13,543 bases of DNA, taken from positions 1 to 13,543 of the forward strand of contig CAYNZF010000055.1 of assembly GCA_964401615.1 (NCBI GenBank), read 5' to 3'. Below, in pieces: positions 6,708 through 13,543 of this stretch (the first letter of the stretch is position 1; every line of letters starts with the position of its first letter). The notes under the pieces are model-generated. The model did no database searches and was not told the origin of the DNA. It saw nothing but the letters and a program-made list of their open reading frames with translations. Origin of the DNA: JAXGQD01 sp964401615. GTDB taxonomy: Bacteria > Bacillota > Clostridia > Saccharofermentanales > Fastidiosipilaceae. The position numbers and the translations under genes were made by a program.

Positions 6708-7487
6708 ATTTCAGGTAAAAAGAACACAAACGAAAAACTGATCATGTTCACCGTCATCGCAGCTGTTTTTGCGACATGGTTTATATCTACATCCCTCGAT
6801 TGGGTCGATCCCAAACTGGTCCCGGCCCCTGCTTCCGTCTGGAAAGCCTTTATAGACATCCTGCGTGATGGATACAAGAACTTCACGCTGCTGCAGCATC
6901 TCGGGACAAGTCTCGGGCGTTTGCTGATTGCGTTTATCGCTGCTGTAGTCATCACGGTCCCTTTGGGTTTGGCCAGTGGTAACAGTCCGAAGATCCGGGC
7001 TGCTCTGGAACCGCTGATTGAATTTTACCGTCCGCTGCCACCATTGGCCTATTACACCTTGCTCGTGCTTTGGATGGGTATAGGGGACGAATCCAAAATC
7101 TCCCTATTATTTCTCGCCTGCCTGGCTCCAATTTACGTCGCTTGCGCTTCTGCTGTGTCCAAAGTCCGGGAGGACTACATCAACAGTGCCCTGACCGTCG
7201 GTGCCACGAAGTGGCAGATTTTTGTCCATGTCATTTTCCCGGCCTGTCTGCCGGACATTTTCACCGGTATCCGCACGGCGCTGGGCGTCGGCTACACGAC
7301 TTTGGTGTCCGCCGAAATGGTCGCAGCCCGTTCCGGTGTCGGCTGGATGGTTCTTGATGCCAGCCGTTACATGCGCAGCGACATCATTTTCCTGGGAATC
7401 ATATTGATGGGTATAACAGGAATTTTGCTTGACAGAATTATTTTGCTGATCGAACGAAAAGCAGTTCCCTGGAAAGGCAAGGAATAG
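6708..7487 (+). CDS. ABC transporter permease, taurine/sulfonate-nitrate type
   Basis: This is an inner-membrane permease of the TauC/SsuC type with about six hydrophobic segments, forming the channel of an importer for an oxidised sulfur or similar small anion. The cytoplasmic EAA loop that docks the ATPase is clear (GATKWQIFVHVIFP, starting at residue 153 counted from the ATG at 6744). The start is uncertain. ATG 6744 gives 247 residues but has no ribosome binding site. The frame stays open back to a stop at 6690-6692 and adds a cytoplasmic-looking ISGKKNTNEKLI. An ATT at 6708, about eight bases after a GGGGGG run, is the best-placed initiation site and is used for the coordinates here. It is the first gene of a permease-lipoprotein-ATPase unit; the gap to the next gene is 30 bases. 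Substrate preference comes from the binding protein. Confidence 0.88.
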   Translation: MSGKKNTNEKLIMFTVIAAVFATWFISTSLDWVDPKLVPAPASVWKAFIDILRDGYKNFTLLQHLGTSLGRLLIAFIAAVVITVPLGLASGNSPKIRAALEPLIEFYRPLPPLAYYTLLVLWMGIGDESKISLLFLACLAPIYVACASAVSKVREDYINSALTVGATKWQIFVHVIFPACLPDIFTGIRTALGVGYTTLVSAEMVAARSGVGWMVLDASRYMRSDIIFLGIILMGITGILLDRIILLIERKAVPWKGKE

Positions 7488-7517
7488 ACCCGAACATTCA
7501 CGGAGGAAGTAACCACC

Positions 7518-8564
7518 ATGAGAAGCAAACGCTTGATATCGATCTTGCTCTTACTCGCTACATTCATCGTTTTAATCGCGGGCTGCTCTAAAGCAGCAGT
7601 GACGAGCGATTCGAACGAACCTGCCCTGCCAAAGGTCGTCAATATCGGCACGCAGCAGATCCCCAACGGCGAACGGATTGCCATCGAAAAAAAACTTTTT
7701 GAAAAGGCGCTCGGAGTCGAAGTCAACATCATTGAATTTCAGGCGGGTGATATCCGTAACGCGCTGGTTTCGAAGGATATCGATTTTGCCCATCTCGGTT
7801 CGTCATCAGCGACCGTCGGTATAGCGAACGGTCTTGATGTGGAACTGATCTGGATCCACGAAGTCCTGGGCCTGGCTGAACAGCTTGTCGCCAGAAACGG
7901 ATCCGGTATTGAGACAATTCAAGATCTGCTCGGTAAAAAAGTGGCGACTCCCTTTTCTTCAACCGCCCATTACAGTCTGCTGAAGGCCCTGGAATTGAAC
8001 GGAATCGCTGAAAAAGACGTGGAAATCTACGACATGCAGATGCCTGATCTTTATGCGGCCTGGCAAAGAGGCGACATCGACGCGGCATACGCCTGGGAGC
8101 CGACTCTTTCCGATCTCCTCGCAGACGGAAAGACCATTATCAGCAGTGAAGACCTGGCCAACAAAAGGGTTGTCACCATGAATGTCGAACTCGTCCGGCG
8201 CGAATTCGCCCAGCAATATCCGGACCTCGTCGTCAAGTACATAAAAACAGTGGACGAATGCGTCGCGCTTTTCAATGAAAACCAGCCTGAAGCCGTCAAG
8301 TCCATCGCCACGGCCATGGAGCTGACCGAAATCGAAGCGCTGAAGCAAATGACCGGCTCCATCTGGCTGCGAGCGGAAGAACAGCTTGATCCGGCTTACT
8401 TTGGCACAACCGAGAATCCGGGCAATCTGGCTGCAGCCATCAAAGACACGGCTGATTTTCTTTATGATCAGAACAGCCTGGTGAGCGAACCTGATTTATC
8501 AGTAATCGAAGCCGCCGTCAACCCTTTCTATATCGAACAAGCGGTCAAGGAAATCAAGAAATAA
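7518..8564 (+). CDS. TauA-like substrate-binding lipoprotein
   Basis: This 348-residue extracellular solute receptor has a basic start (MRSKR), a hydrophobic segment and a lipobox LIAGC with acylated Cys23. The mature part has the two-lobe pattern of the taurine/sulfonate/nitrate binding family. It shares with E. coli TauA, as recalled, the segments HLGSS (about 92-96), PFSSTAHYSLL against PFISTTHYSLL, and AAWQRGDIDAAYAWEP against AAWQRGDIDGAYVWAP. Taurine or a related sulfonate is therefore a reasonable ligand, but binding proteins of this family change ligand easily. It starts at ATG 7518 after GGAGGAAG, and its stop overlaps the ATPase start by one base (TAATG). Confidence 0.88.
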   Translation: MRSKRLISILLLLATFIVLIAGCSKAAVTSDSNEPALPKVVNIGTQQIPNGERIAIEKKLFEKALGVEVNIIEFQAGDIRNALVSKDIDFAHLGSSSATVGIANGLDVELIWIHEVLGLAEQLVARNGSGIETIQDLLGKKVATPFSSTAHYSLLKALELNGIAEKDVEIYDMQMPDLYAAWQRGDIDAAYAWEPTLSDLLADGKTIISSEDLANKRVVTMNVELVRREFAQQYPDLVVKYIKTVDECVALFNENQPEAVKSIATAMELTEIEALKQMTGSIWLRAEEQLDPAYFGTTENPGNLAAAIKDTADFLYDQNSLVSEPDLSVIEAAVNPFYIEQAVKEIKK

Positions 8565-9424
8565 TGGAAGAGGAAAAACAGGCGATGACCCAGGCAGAAG
8601 GGCCCGAAATTCCGATCATTTCGCTCAAAGACATCCAGTTGACCTTTCAAGGTGCGAAAGGTGACATTGATGTGCTTCAGGGTATCGATCTTGACATCCA
8701 GGCGGGTGAATTCGTTTGTCTGCTCGGCCCTTCCGGTTGTGGAAAGAGCACGCTGCTGAGAATCATGGCCGGATTGCTGGCCCCGTCCGCCGGCGAAGCG
8801 AAAATGGAAGAGGAAGCAATCACGGGTCCGGACTGGCATCGGGGCGTGATTTTCCAAAGTCCCGCCTTGTACCCCTGGCTGACGGTGCATGACAATGTCG
8901 CCTTTGGTTTGAAAATGAGGCATTTTCCCCATGAAAAAATCGAAGAACTGACCGGCAAGTATCTCAATCTGGTCGATCTGGAAGATTTCGCGACTTATCA
9001 CCCATATGAATTGTCCGGCGGTATGAAACAGCGGGCGGCTTTTGCCAGGATACTGGTCAATCAACCCCGAATGGTGCTGATGGATGAACCCTTCGGTGCC
9101 CTCGACGCTCTGACGCGGCAGAATTGCCAGGCTCTGGTCCGTAAAATATGGCAGAAAACCCGGAACACCGTTCTGATGATCACTCATGATGTCGATGAAG
9201 CCCTCTCTCTGGGCAGCCGAATCCTGGTCATGTCACAGCGGCCCGGCCGGATCGTCAAGGAATTCCGGACTCCGTTCACCTATCAGATTTTGAAAGAAGA
9301 AAGCACGCATGATCATGTGCGGTATACCGCTGAATACATGAATGTCCGGGAAGAAATCCTGATGATGATTACCGGGGATGCGGATACGGGGGCTGATGTG
9401 GAAGATTGGAAAAAATTTCGCTGA
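8564..9424 (+). CDS. ABC transporter ATP-binding protein, TauB/SsuB-like
   Basis: This 286-residue ATPase drives the importer made with the two preceding genes. All nucleotide-binding elements are intact: Walker A GPSGCGKST (55-63), Q-loop around VIFQSPALYPW, signature LSGGMKQR, Walker B MVLMDEPFGALD, and H-loop MITHDVDEAL. The Q-loop to signature spacing and LYPWLTVHDNV are typical of the nitrate/taurine/sulfonate group. ATG 8564 overlaps the lipoprotein stop codon (TAATG), which suggests coupled translation. A second ATG at 8585 with GAGGA before it is also possible and would remove seven residues. The C-terminal 40 residues are acidic and not conserved. No clear terminator follows. Confidence 0.93.
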   Translation: MEEEKQAMTQAEGPEIPIISLKDIQLTFQGAKGDIDVLQGIDLDIQAGEFVCLLGPSGCGKSTLLRIMAGLLAPSAGEAKMEEEAITGPDWHRGVIFQSPALYPWLTVHDNVAFGLKMRHFPHEKIEELTGKYLNLVDLEDFATYHPYELSGGMKQRAAFARILVNQPRMVLMDEPFGALDALTRQNCQALVRKIWQKTRNTVLMITHDVDEALSLGSRILVMSQRPGRIVKEFRTPFTYQILKEESTHDHVRYTAEYMNVREEILMMITGDADTGADVEDWKKFR

Positions 9425-9490
9425 TAACGCCAAAAATGATGAAATCTTTCGATATTTTTATACGATAGAATGCTTTACTTGATAAATAAT

Positions 9491-9499
9491 TGTTATAAT
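9491..9499 (+). promoter_or_regulatory. Extended -10 promoter for the YeeE/YedE gene
   Basis: TGTTATAAT is a perfect extended -10 (TGn plus TATAAT), 52 bases before the chosen ATG. The -35 is weak (TGCTTT at 17 bases spacing), which extended -10 promoters tolerate. It lies in an AT-rich gap after the ABC operon, so the permease gene probably has its own transcription. Confidence 0.6.
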
Positions 9500-9551
9500 G
9501 GCTGACATCACAACGAACATAATTTGAATTTGAAAAAAGGTGGGAGTTTTT

Positions 9552-10823
9552 ATGAAGAATGTGGAGAAGGTGATTGGTTTTATTCTCATAATTCTGATCA
9601 TTGTCCTTGGGAAAGCATTATTGGCGTCGGATATTCTGTTTTTCCGGCTTCTGGTGGGTGCCGGAATCGGCTATACACTTTCAAGGGCCTATACCGGTTT
9701 TGCCGGAAGTGTCAATCGGGCGCTTCGAACCGGTTCAACTAAGCTGATGCGCACCATGATGTTCATGTTCTTCATCGCGGCGCTTCTGACAACGGGCTTA
9801 TTGTTCAGACAAGACGCGACCACTTACAACCTCTGGATCAACCCAATCAATCTCGGCCTTGTTCTTGGCGGTTTACTCTTCGGTTTCGGTATGGCCTTCG
9901 CCTCATGCTGCGCTTCAGGCGTAATGACGGATCTGGTGACGGGGCTTCCGAGAGCACTGATCACGCTCCTCTTCTTCATGATGGGTGTCTTTCTCGGTTA
10001 TCCGCTTCAGTACGGGGCAGCCTGGGTCAATCGTTCCTGGCTTTTCCTTGATGTTGAGAAAGCCAGCTTCCACAACGGCATCTTCCTGCCCGATCTGTTC
10101 CGCTGGGACGGTACAGGCGGCTACATCGGAGCCTTACTCTTGACAGGCATTTTTTGTGCCCTCGTCGCGTGGCTCGCTACACTCTACGAAAAGAAACGTA
10201 AACTGAACAACACGTTCTCGGGAGTCGGCATGGAAAAGAAACAGGCCGCCTTGACCGAGCCTGACACAAAAGAATTCAAACTCCTGAGCAGCAGCACATA
10301 CGATCGTGTCTTTGTCAGACCGTGGACTTTGCAGCAGGGCGCAGTTCTACTGGCAATTTTCTATGCTCTGATGATGGGTGTGACCAAGGCCGGCTGGGGT
10401 GCGTCAACGCCTTACGGAATCTGGTTCGGCAAGCTCCTCATGCTCTTCGGTGTGTCCGCGGATTCTCTTGCCTCTTTTGCCAATATGAGCGCGAGCAGTT
10501 TTACACAGCCGTTTTTCGAAAATCAGGTCACGGTTCAAAACTTCGGCATTGTCCTGGGAACCGCGGTTTTTCTCTTGGTTGCCGGCATTTTCAAGGAAAC
10601 CTTCCTTGAGGAAATTCACATCACGACCCGCGAAGCGCTGACTTTCGTGATGGGCGGACTGACGATGGGATTTGGCACCCGACTGGCTAATGGCTGCAAT
10701 GTCGGTGCTCTGTTCACACCGATCGCCAATTTTTCCCTTTCCGGCTGGTTTTTCCTTGTCTTCATGGTCATCGGTGGACTTGTGGGCCATGCGCTGTCGA
10801 AGGTCATCTTTGCCAAAAAATGA
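9552..10823 (+). CDS. YeeE/YedE-family sulfur-compound permease
   Basis: This 423-residue polytopic membrane protein is made of two related halves, each with a YeeE/YedE signature: FGFGMAFASCCASG (110-123, Cys119 and Cys120) and GFGTRLANGCNVGALF (373-388, Cys382). In the family the conserved cysteines line the path for thiosulfate or related sulfur compounds (TsuA/YeeE). Other members are linked to selenium metabolism, but no selenium genes are seen here. Hydrophobic segments fill about 7-45, 68-85, 98-120, 133-150, 190-210, 262-280, 330-347, 363-380 and 396-418. A charged loop separates the halves (about 212-258). The start is set at ATG 9552 because GGTGGGAG ends about five bases before it. 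The longer frame from GTG 9540 would place that ribosome binding site inside the gene. It lies between a sulfonate-type importer and a persulfide reductase-like gene. Confidence 0.88.
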   Translation: MKNVEKVIGFILIILIIVLGKALLASDILFFRLLVGAGIGYTLSRAYTGFAGSVNRALRTGSTKLMRTMMFMFFIAALLTTGLLFRQDATTYNLWINPINLGLVLGGLLFGFGMAFASCCASGVMTDLVTGLPRALITLLFFMMGVFLGYPLQYGAAWVNRSWLFLDVEKASFHNGIFLPDLFRWDGTGGYIGALLLTGIFCALVAWLATLYEKKRKLNNTFSGVGMEKKQAALTEPDTKEFKLLSSSTYDRVFVRPWTLQQGAVLLAIFYALMMGVTKAGWGASTPYGIWFGKLLMLFGVSADSLASFANMSASSFTQPFFENQVTVQNFGIVLGTAVFLLVAGIFKETFLEEIHITTREALTFVMGGLTMGFGTRLANGCNVGALFTPIANFSLSGWFFLVFMVIGGLVGHALSKVIFAKK

Positions 10824-10839
10824 ACCGACTCGCTCGTTT

Positions 10840-10862
10840 TTGATCAAGTTTAGCTTGCTCAA
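10840..10862 (+). other. Hairpin after the YeeE/YedE gene
   Basis: TTGATCAAG (10840-10848) pairs with CTTGCTCAA (10854-10862), eight pairs with one mismatch. No T-run follows, so it may be a weak or Rho-assisted end, a transcript stabiliser, or a pause site between the permease and flavoprotein genes. Confidence 0.4.
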
Positions 10863-10950
10863 ATGACAAAGCCAATATATTTTATCGAAAATTGCCAATT
10901 GGGCGGTGTTTTTGAATTTGTTCTGAATAGTTGAAAGGAGAAATCATAGT

Positions 10951-12675
10951 ATGGGGAAAAAGATTCTTATTGTTGGGGGTGTCGCGGGCGGCGCTTCAGT
11001 GGCAGCGAGGGTAAGGCGAATTGATGAAACCGCTGAAATCGTTATGTTTGAAAGAGGACCCAATGTCAGTTTTTCGAACTGTTCTTTGCCCTACCACCTG
11101 AGTGGAATCGTTGAAAACAGCGAAGATCTTGTTTTAATGGATCCTGTTGTTTTCAAGAAGCAGTACAACATTACGGCTCGGGTCATGTCGGAGGTCGTCA
11201 AGATCAACCGGACCAAGAAAACGGTCACGGTCAGAGAACTCGACACCGGAAAAGAATATAAAGAGAGCTATGATAAGTTGTTCCTTTCACCGGGCGCCAA
11301 CCCCATCCTGCCCAAGAGTATCGAAGGTATTGACGGCCCGAACGTTTTTGTGGTCAGAAACGTTGTGGATATCGATAAACTGAACAAGTACGTCAAGAGC
11401 CGCACAAAGATGACCAATTTCCCGATGAGCGAAGTCAACAACATCGCGGTAATCGGCGGCGGCTTCATTGGTGTTGAGGTCGCTGAAAACCTTAAAGAAG
11501 CAGGCTTCAATGTCACTTTGGTCGAAGCCCTTGATCAGATCATGGCACCTTATGACTATGACATGGCTCAAATTCTGCACAAGGAAATGATGGACCAGGG
11601 TGTCAATCTCATTCTGGGCGATGGTTTGAAAAAAGTAGGACCAACGGCCATCGAACTTAATTCCGGTAAGATCATCACAGCTGAAGCGGTCGTCATGGCT
11701 ATCGGCGTGCGACCCGAGGTTTCTCTGGCGGTTGAAGCCGGGTTGAAGCTGGGCGAGACAGGCGGTATTCTGGTCGATCATAACTATCTGACAAATGACA
11801 AGAATATCTATGCAGTAGGAGACGCCATCGAGACCTACAACCAGATCACCAAACAACGGACCAGACTTCCACTGGCCGGTCCGGCCCAAAGGCAAGCCCG
11901 GGCTGCGGCAGACCATATGTACGGAAAAGCCCACCGCTACACCGGTGTCATCGGTTCATCCTGTATAAAAATTTTCGATATGAACGCCGCCTCGACCGGT
12001 TTAACCGTTAAGGCTGCTCAAAAGGCAGGCATCCATCATGATTTTGTATACATCATCCCCGGTGACAAAGTAGGCCTGATGCCTGACTGTAACCCCATGC
12101 ACTTCAAACTGGTTTACGAAGTGCCAACCGGCACCATCCTGGGCGCCCAGGCGGTCGGTAAAGGTGCAGTGGACAAACGGATCGACGTGATCGCCACCAT
12201 GATCACCATGGGCGGAACTTTGGAAGATCTGAAAGAGCTTGAACTCTGCTATGCGCCGCCATTCGGAACGGCCAAAGATGTTGTCAATCTGGCCGCTCTG
12301 GTTGCTTTGAATCTGCTGAATGGCGATTTCGAACAAGTCAAGGTCTCTGAAGTCAGAGGTCTTGTTGAGAGCAATGCGTTCATTGTCGATGTACGTGAGA
12401 AGCGCGAATATGAAGCCGGTCACCTGATCAACGCGATCAACATCCCGCTCAGTGAGCTGCGTCAAAGAGTGGACGAAATACCCATGGACGTTCCCGTCTA
12501 CCTGCATTGCCGCTCCTCCCAAAGAAGCTACAATGCCGTCAAAGCGCTGATGAATCTGGGTTACAGCAATGTCAAAAACATTTCCGGATCCTATCTGGGC
12601 ATCTGCTGCTACGAATTCTTCAATGACCAGACCAGTGGACGCGAAAAAATCGTAACCGAATACAACTTTAAATAA
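10951..12675 (+). CDS. CoA-disulfide reductase-like flavoprotein fused to rhodanese domain
   Basis: This 574-residue two-domain enzyme should act on CoA disulfide, CoA persulfide or polysulfide. The first part is a pyridine nucleotide-disulfide oxidoreductase of the CoADR/NPSR type. It has an FAD-binding GGVAGG (9-14), the single redox Cys44 in SFSNCSLPYHLSG, an NAD(P)H-binding IGGGFIGVEVAE (about 168-179), and a second FAD motif NIYAVGDAIE. A dimerisation domain (about 330-450) follows. The C-terminal rhodanese domain (about 467-560) has FIVDVREKREYEAGH and the persulfide loop HCRSSQRS with Cys520. Cys552 and Cys553 lie further on (GICCYEF). Shewanella NPSR has the same layout and reduces persulfide sulfur with NADH. 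ATG 10951 has AAAGGAGA about nine bases upstream. It lies 127 bases after the YeeE/YedE gene. The exact substrate is inferred. Confidence 0.92.
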   Translation: MGKKILIVGGVAGGASVAARVRRIDETAEIVMFERGPNVSFSNCSLPYHLSGIVENSEDLVLMDPVVFKKQYNITARVMSEVVKINRTKKTVTVRELDTGKEYKESYDKLFLSPGANPILPKSIEGIDGPNVFVVRNVVDIDKLNKYVKSRTKMTNFPMSEVNNIAVIGGGFIGVEVAENLKEAGFNVTLVEALDQIMAPYDYDMAQILHKEMMDQGVNLILGDGLKKVGPTAIELNSGKIITAEAVVMAIGVRPEVSLAVEAGLKLGETGGILVDHNYLTNDKNIYAVGDAIETYNQITKQRTRLPLAGPAQRQARAAADHMYGKAHRYTGVIGSSCIKIFDMNAASTGLTVKAAQKAGIHHDFVYIIPGDKVGLMPDCNPMHFKLVYEVPTGTILGAQAVGKGAVDKRIDVIATMITMGGTLEDLKELELCYAPPFGTAKDVVNLAALVALNLLNGDFEQVKVSEVRGLVESNAFIVDVREKREYEAGHLINAINIPLSELRQRVDEIPMDVPVYLHCRSSQRSYNAVKALMNLGYSNVKNISGSYLGICCYEFFNDQTSGREKIVTEYNFK

Positions 12676-12694
12676 AAAAATTCAAACGAGCAAA

Positions 12695-12714
12695 CTCTGT
12701 CAATTCTGACAGAG
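12695..12714. other. Perfect 8-bp hairpin with tetraloop
   Basis: CTCTGTCA (12695-12702) pairs with TGACAGAG (12707-12714) around ATTC. On the + strand no T-run follows. On the - strand it is followed by TTTGCTCGTTTGAATTTTTTT, so it could help end the minus-strand membrane-protein gene. Confidence 0.5.
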
Positions 12715-12739
12715 CCTAAATGTAGTGATTCACTTAGCA

Positions 12740-12774
12740 GGGGGCTGACCGTCAATCGGAAAGCCTCCTTCTTT
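12740..12774 (+). terminator. Probable intrinsic terminator of the flavoprotein gene
   Basis: GGGGGCT (12740-12746) pairs with AGCCTCC (12762-12768, one G-T pair). An inner CCG/CGG stem (12749-12751 with 12757-12759) sits across a GA/AA internal loop. TTCTTT follows. It overlaps the last codon of the convergent membrane-protein gene by two bases. Confidence 0.6.
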
Positions 12775-13543
12775 AATGATCATGTGAGAGTCGGTATATT
12801 TGAATCTGCCAGGGGTAATCGTCCATAAACCGGGCGATCCGTGTCCCGTAAACAGCGGATTCGAAGGTGTAGAGCAGACTCCCCTCCGTCTCAAGCACTT
12901 GTTTGAGGGATGTCAGCATTGCTGACGAGGTTTGACTGTCAGATTCTTCCTCATAAAGAATCCGCCACATGGGATTTCGTATGATGTAGTCATATTCTTC
13001 ATACCAGATCACTGTGTTGATTCTGTTCTTTTTCAAATAAGCCTCAACATCAGCCGCAGTCGTTCGCGCAGCCTCATCGATAAAAGCCTCGTTCGAACCG
13101 CTGTTCTGCAACGTGTCCGCGTTTCCCAAATGGTCAAGATTGCGGATATCGTAGAACGGAATATCCATCAGGGCAAAACCGGCACTTAAATTACCCAGCA
13201 CAACCGCGTCTTCTGGTAAATGTTCGCGAATTTCAGCCAGATAGCTTTCATATGGATCGGTCGCGCTTACCACAAAGGGGCGAATCGTCTGGATGCTGTT
13301 CACAAGGCTTAGCATCACTAAAGCAGCGGCCGCAGCCAGCGCTGTCCCCTTGAGCCATTTTGAGCGGGAGCACCACAAGGCATTCAGCAGATGTCCGACC
13401 AGCACAAACAGCGGATAAAAAGCAAACAAAATGGCCGTCGGATTGTAACGACCGACAATAAAGGTGGCCATCAGAAACCCACCCATCAGGCAGACCCCGT
13501 TTTCAAGGCCTCTTCTCGACCGGATTTCAAGTCTTTGTCCGGC
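12773..13543 (-). CDS. C-terminal part of a polytopic membrane protein, glycosyltransferase-39-like (partial)
   Basis: The frame is open to the right edge, so the N-terminus lies outside the window. The visible 256 residues run from the edge to TAA 12773-12775. They begin with AGQRLEIRSRRG, then a membrane segment (MGGFLMATFIVGRYN), a second (ILFAFYPLFVLVGHLL) and a third (ALAAAAALVMLSLVN). A large soluble C-terminal domain with EHLPEDAVVLGN and the mixed segment NTVIWYEEYDYI follows. Multi-span segments followed by a soluble domain beginning with 'lpedAvVl' occur in lipid-linked sugar transferases of the PMT/GT39 group (ArnT-like), which move sugars onto lipids or proteins at the membrane. 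The catalytic N-terminal loop is not in view, so this is a family guess only. Met at 13486 is internal, not the start. Confidence 0.6.
   Translation of the reverse strand, partial: AGQRLEIRSRRGLENGVCLMGGFLMATFIVGRYNPTAILFAFYPLFVLVGHLLNALWCSRSKWLKGTALAAAAALVMLSLVNSIQTIRPFVVSATDPYESYLAEIREHLPEDAVVLGNLSAGFALMDIPFYDIRNLDHLGNADTLQNSGSNEAFIDEAARTTAADVEAYLKKNRINTVIWYEEYDYIIRNPMWRILYEEESDSQTSSAMLTSLKQVLETEGSLLYTFESAVYGTRIARFMDDYPWQIQIYRLSHDH

Noticed and set aside
6414..6743. Possible S-box or other sulfur riboswitch before the importer
   Set aside because: None of the conserved core sequences or long paired elements could be found, only 6-bp repeats.
8528..9187. 219-codon minus-strand frame opposite the ABC ATPase
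   Set aside because: It is fully antisense to a gene with all ABC motifs, and its composition is that of a reverse reading of a conserved protein.
9552..10823. Selenium-type YedE transporter
   Set aside because: The family includes selenium-linked members, but no yedF, selD or other selenium gene is adjacent, and the neighbours point to sulfur.
11287..11934. 215-codon minus-strand frame opposite the flavoprotein
   Set aside because: It is antisense to the NAD-binding region of a well-supported gene.

Overview
The window looks like a chromosomal segment of an anaerobic Bacillota, most likely a clostridium. The reasons are a CdaA-type diadenylate cyclase, purine-rich AGGAGG-like ribosome binding sites, a lipoprotein-type ABC binding protein, and a prolyl-tRNA synthetase of the short archaeal/eukaryote-like type without the bacterial editing insertion. 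This placement is inferred from gene content, not from a marker phylogeny.

Layout. Positions 1-51 hold the last codons of an unidentified + strand gene, followed by a clear intrinsic terminator. Positions 182-3037 (- strand) hold a tight two-gene unit: a diadenylate cyclase fused to a YbbR/CdaR-like domain, then proS, whose ribosome binding site lies over the cyclase stop codon. Positions 3216-4040 (- strand) hold a two-gene unit: a DUF1905 protein and an Imm-5-like putative immunity protein. Positions 4041-4635 look non-coding at first but hold a 54-codon, internally deleted DsrE-family gene (4315-4479), preceded by inverted repeats. A MoaE-like gene follows at 4636-5127. Positions 5228-6106 (- strand) hold an ADP-ribosylglycohydrolase, and just upstream is what looks like a frame-shifted gene remnant (about 6091-6413).

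From 6708 to 12675 the + strand carries what reads as a sulfur-acquisition cassette. A TauC/TauA/TauB-like ABC importer (permease, lipoprotein, ATPase) is followed by a YeeE/YedE-type sulfur-compound permease with its own strong extended -10 promoter. Last comes a CoA-disulfide reductase-like flavoprotein fused to a rhodanese domain, closed by a hairpin terminator. Two routes would bring in sulfur compounds, and the flavoprotein would handle persulfide sulfur at CoA or a low-molecular-weight thiol. The truncated DsrE gene fits the same theme, since DsrE/TusD proteins pass persulfide sulfur, and the MoaE-like gene may also belong because MoaE works with a sulfur carrier. That these genes form one pathway is inference. 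The window ends (12773-13543, - strand) inside the C-terminal part of a polytopic membrane protein resembling a glycosyltransferase-39-like enzyme.

The most notable points are the cyclase-YbbR fusion, the DsrE gene with its middle missing, the decayed gene in front of the ADP-ribosylglycohydrolase, and the sulfur cassette. I saw no tRNA, rRNA, CRISPR array, insertion sequence or phage gene.
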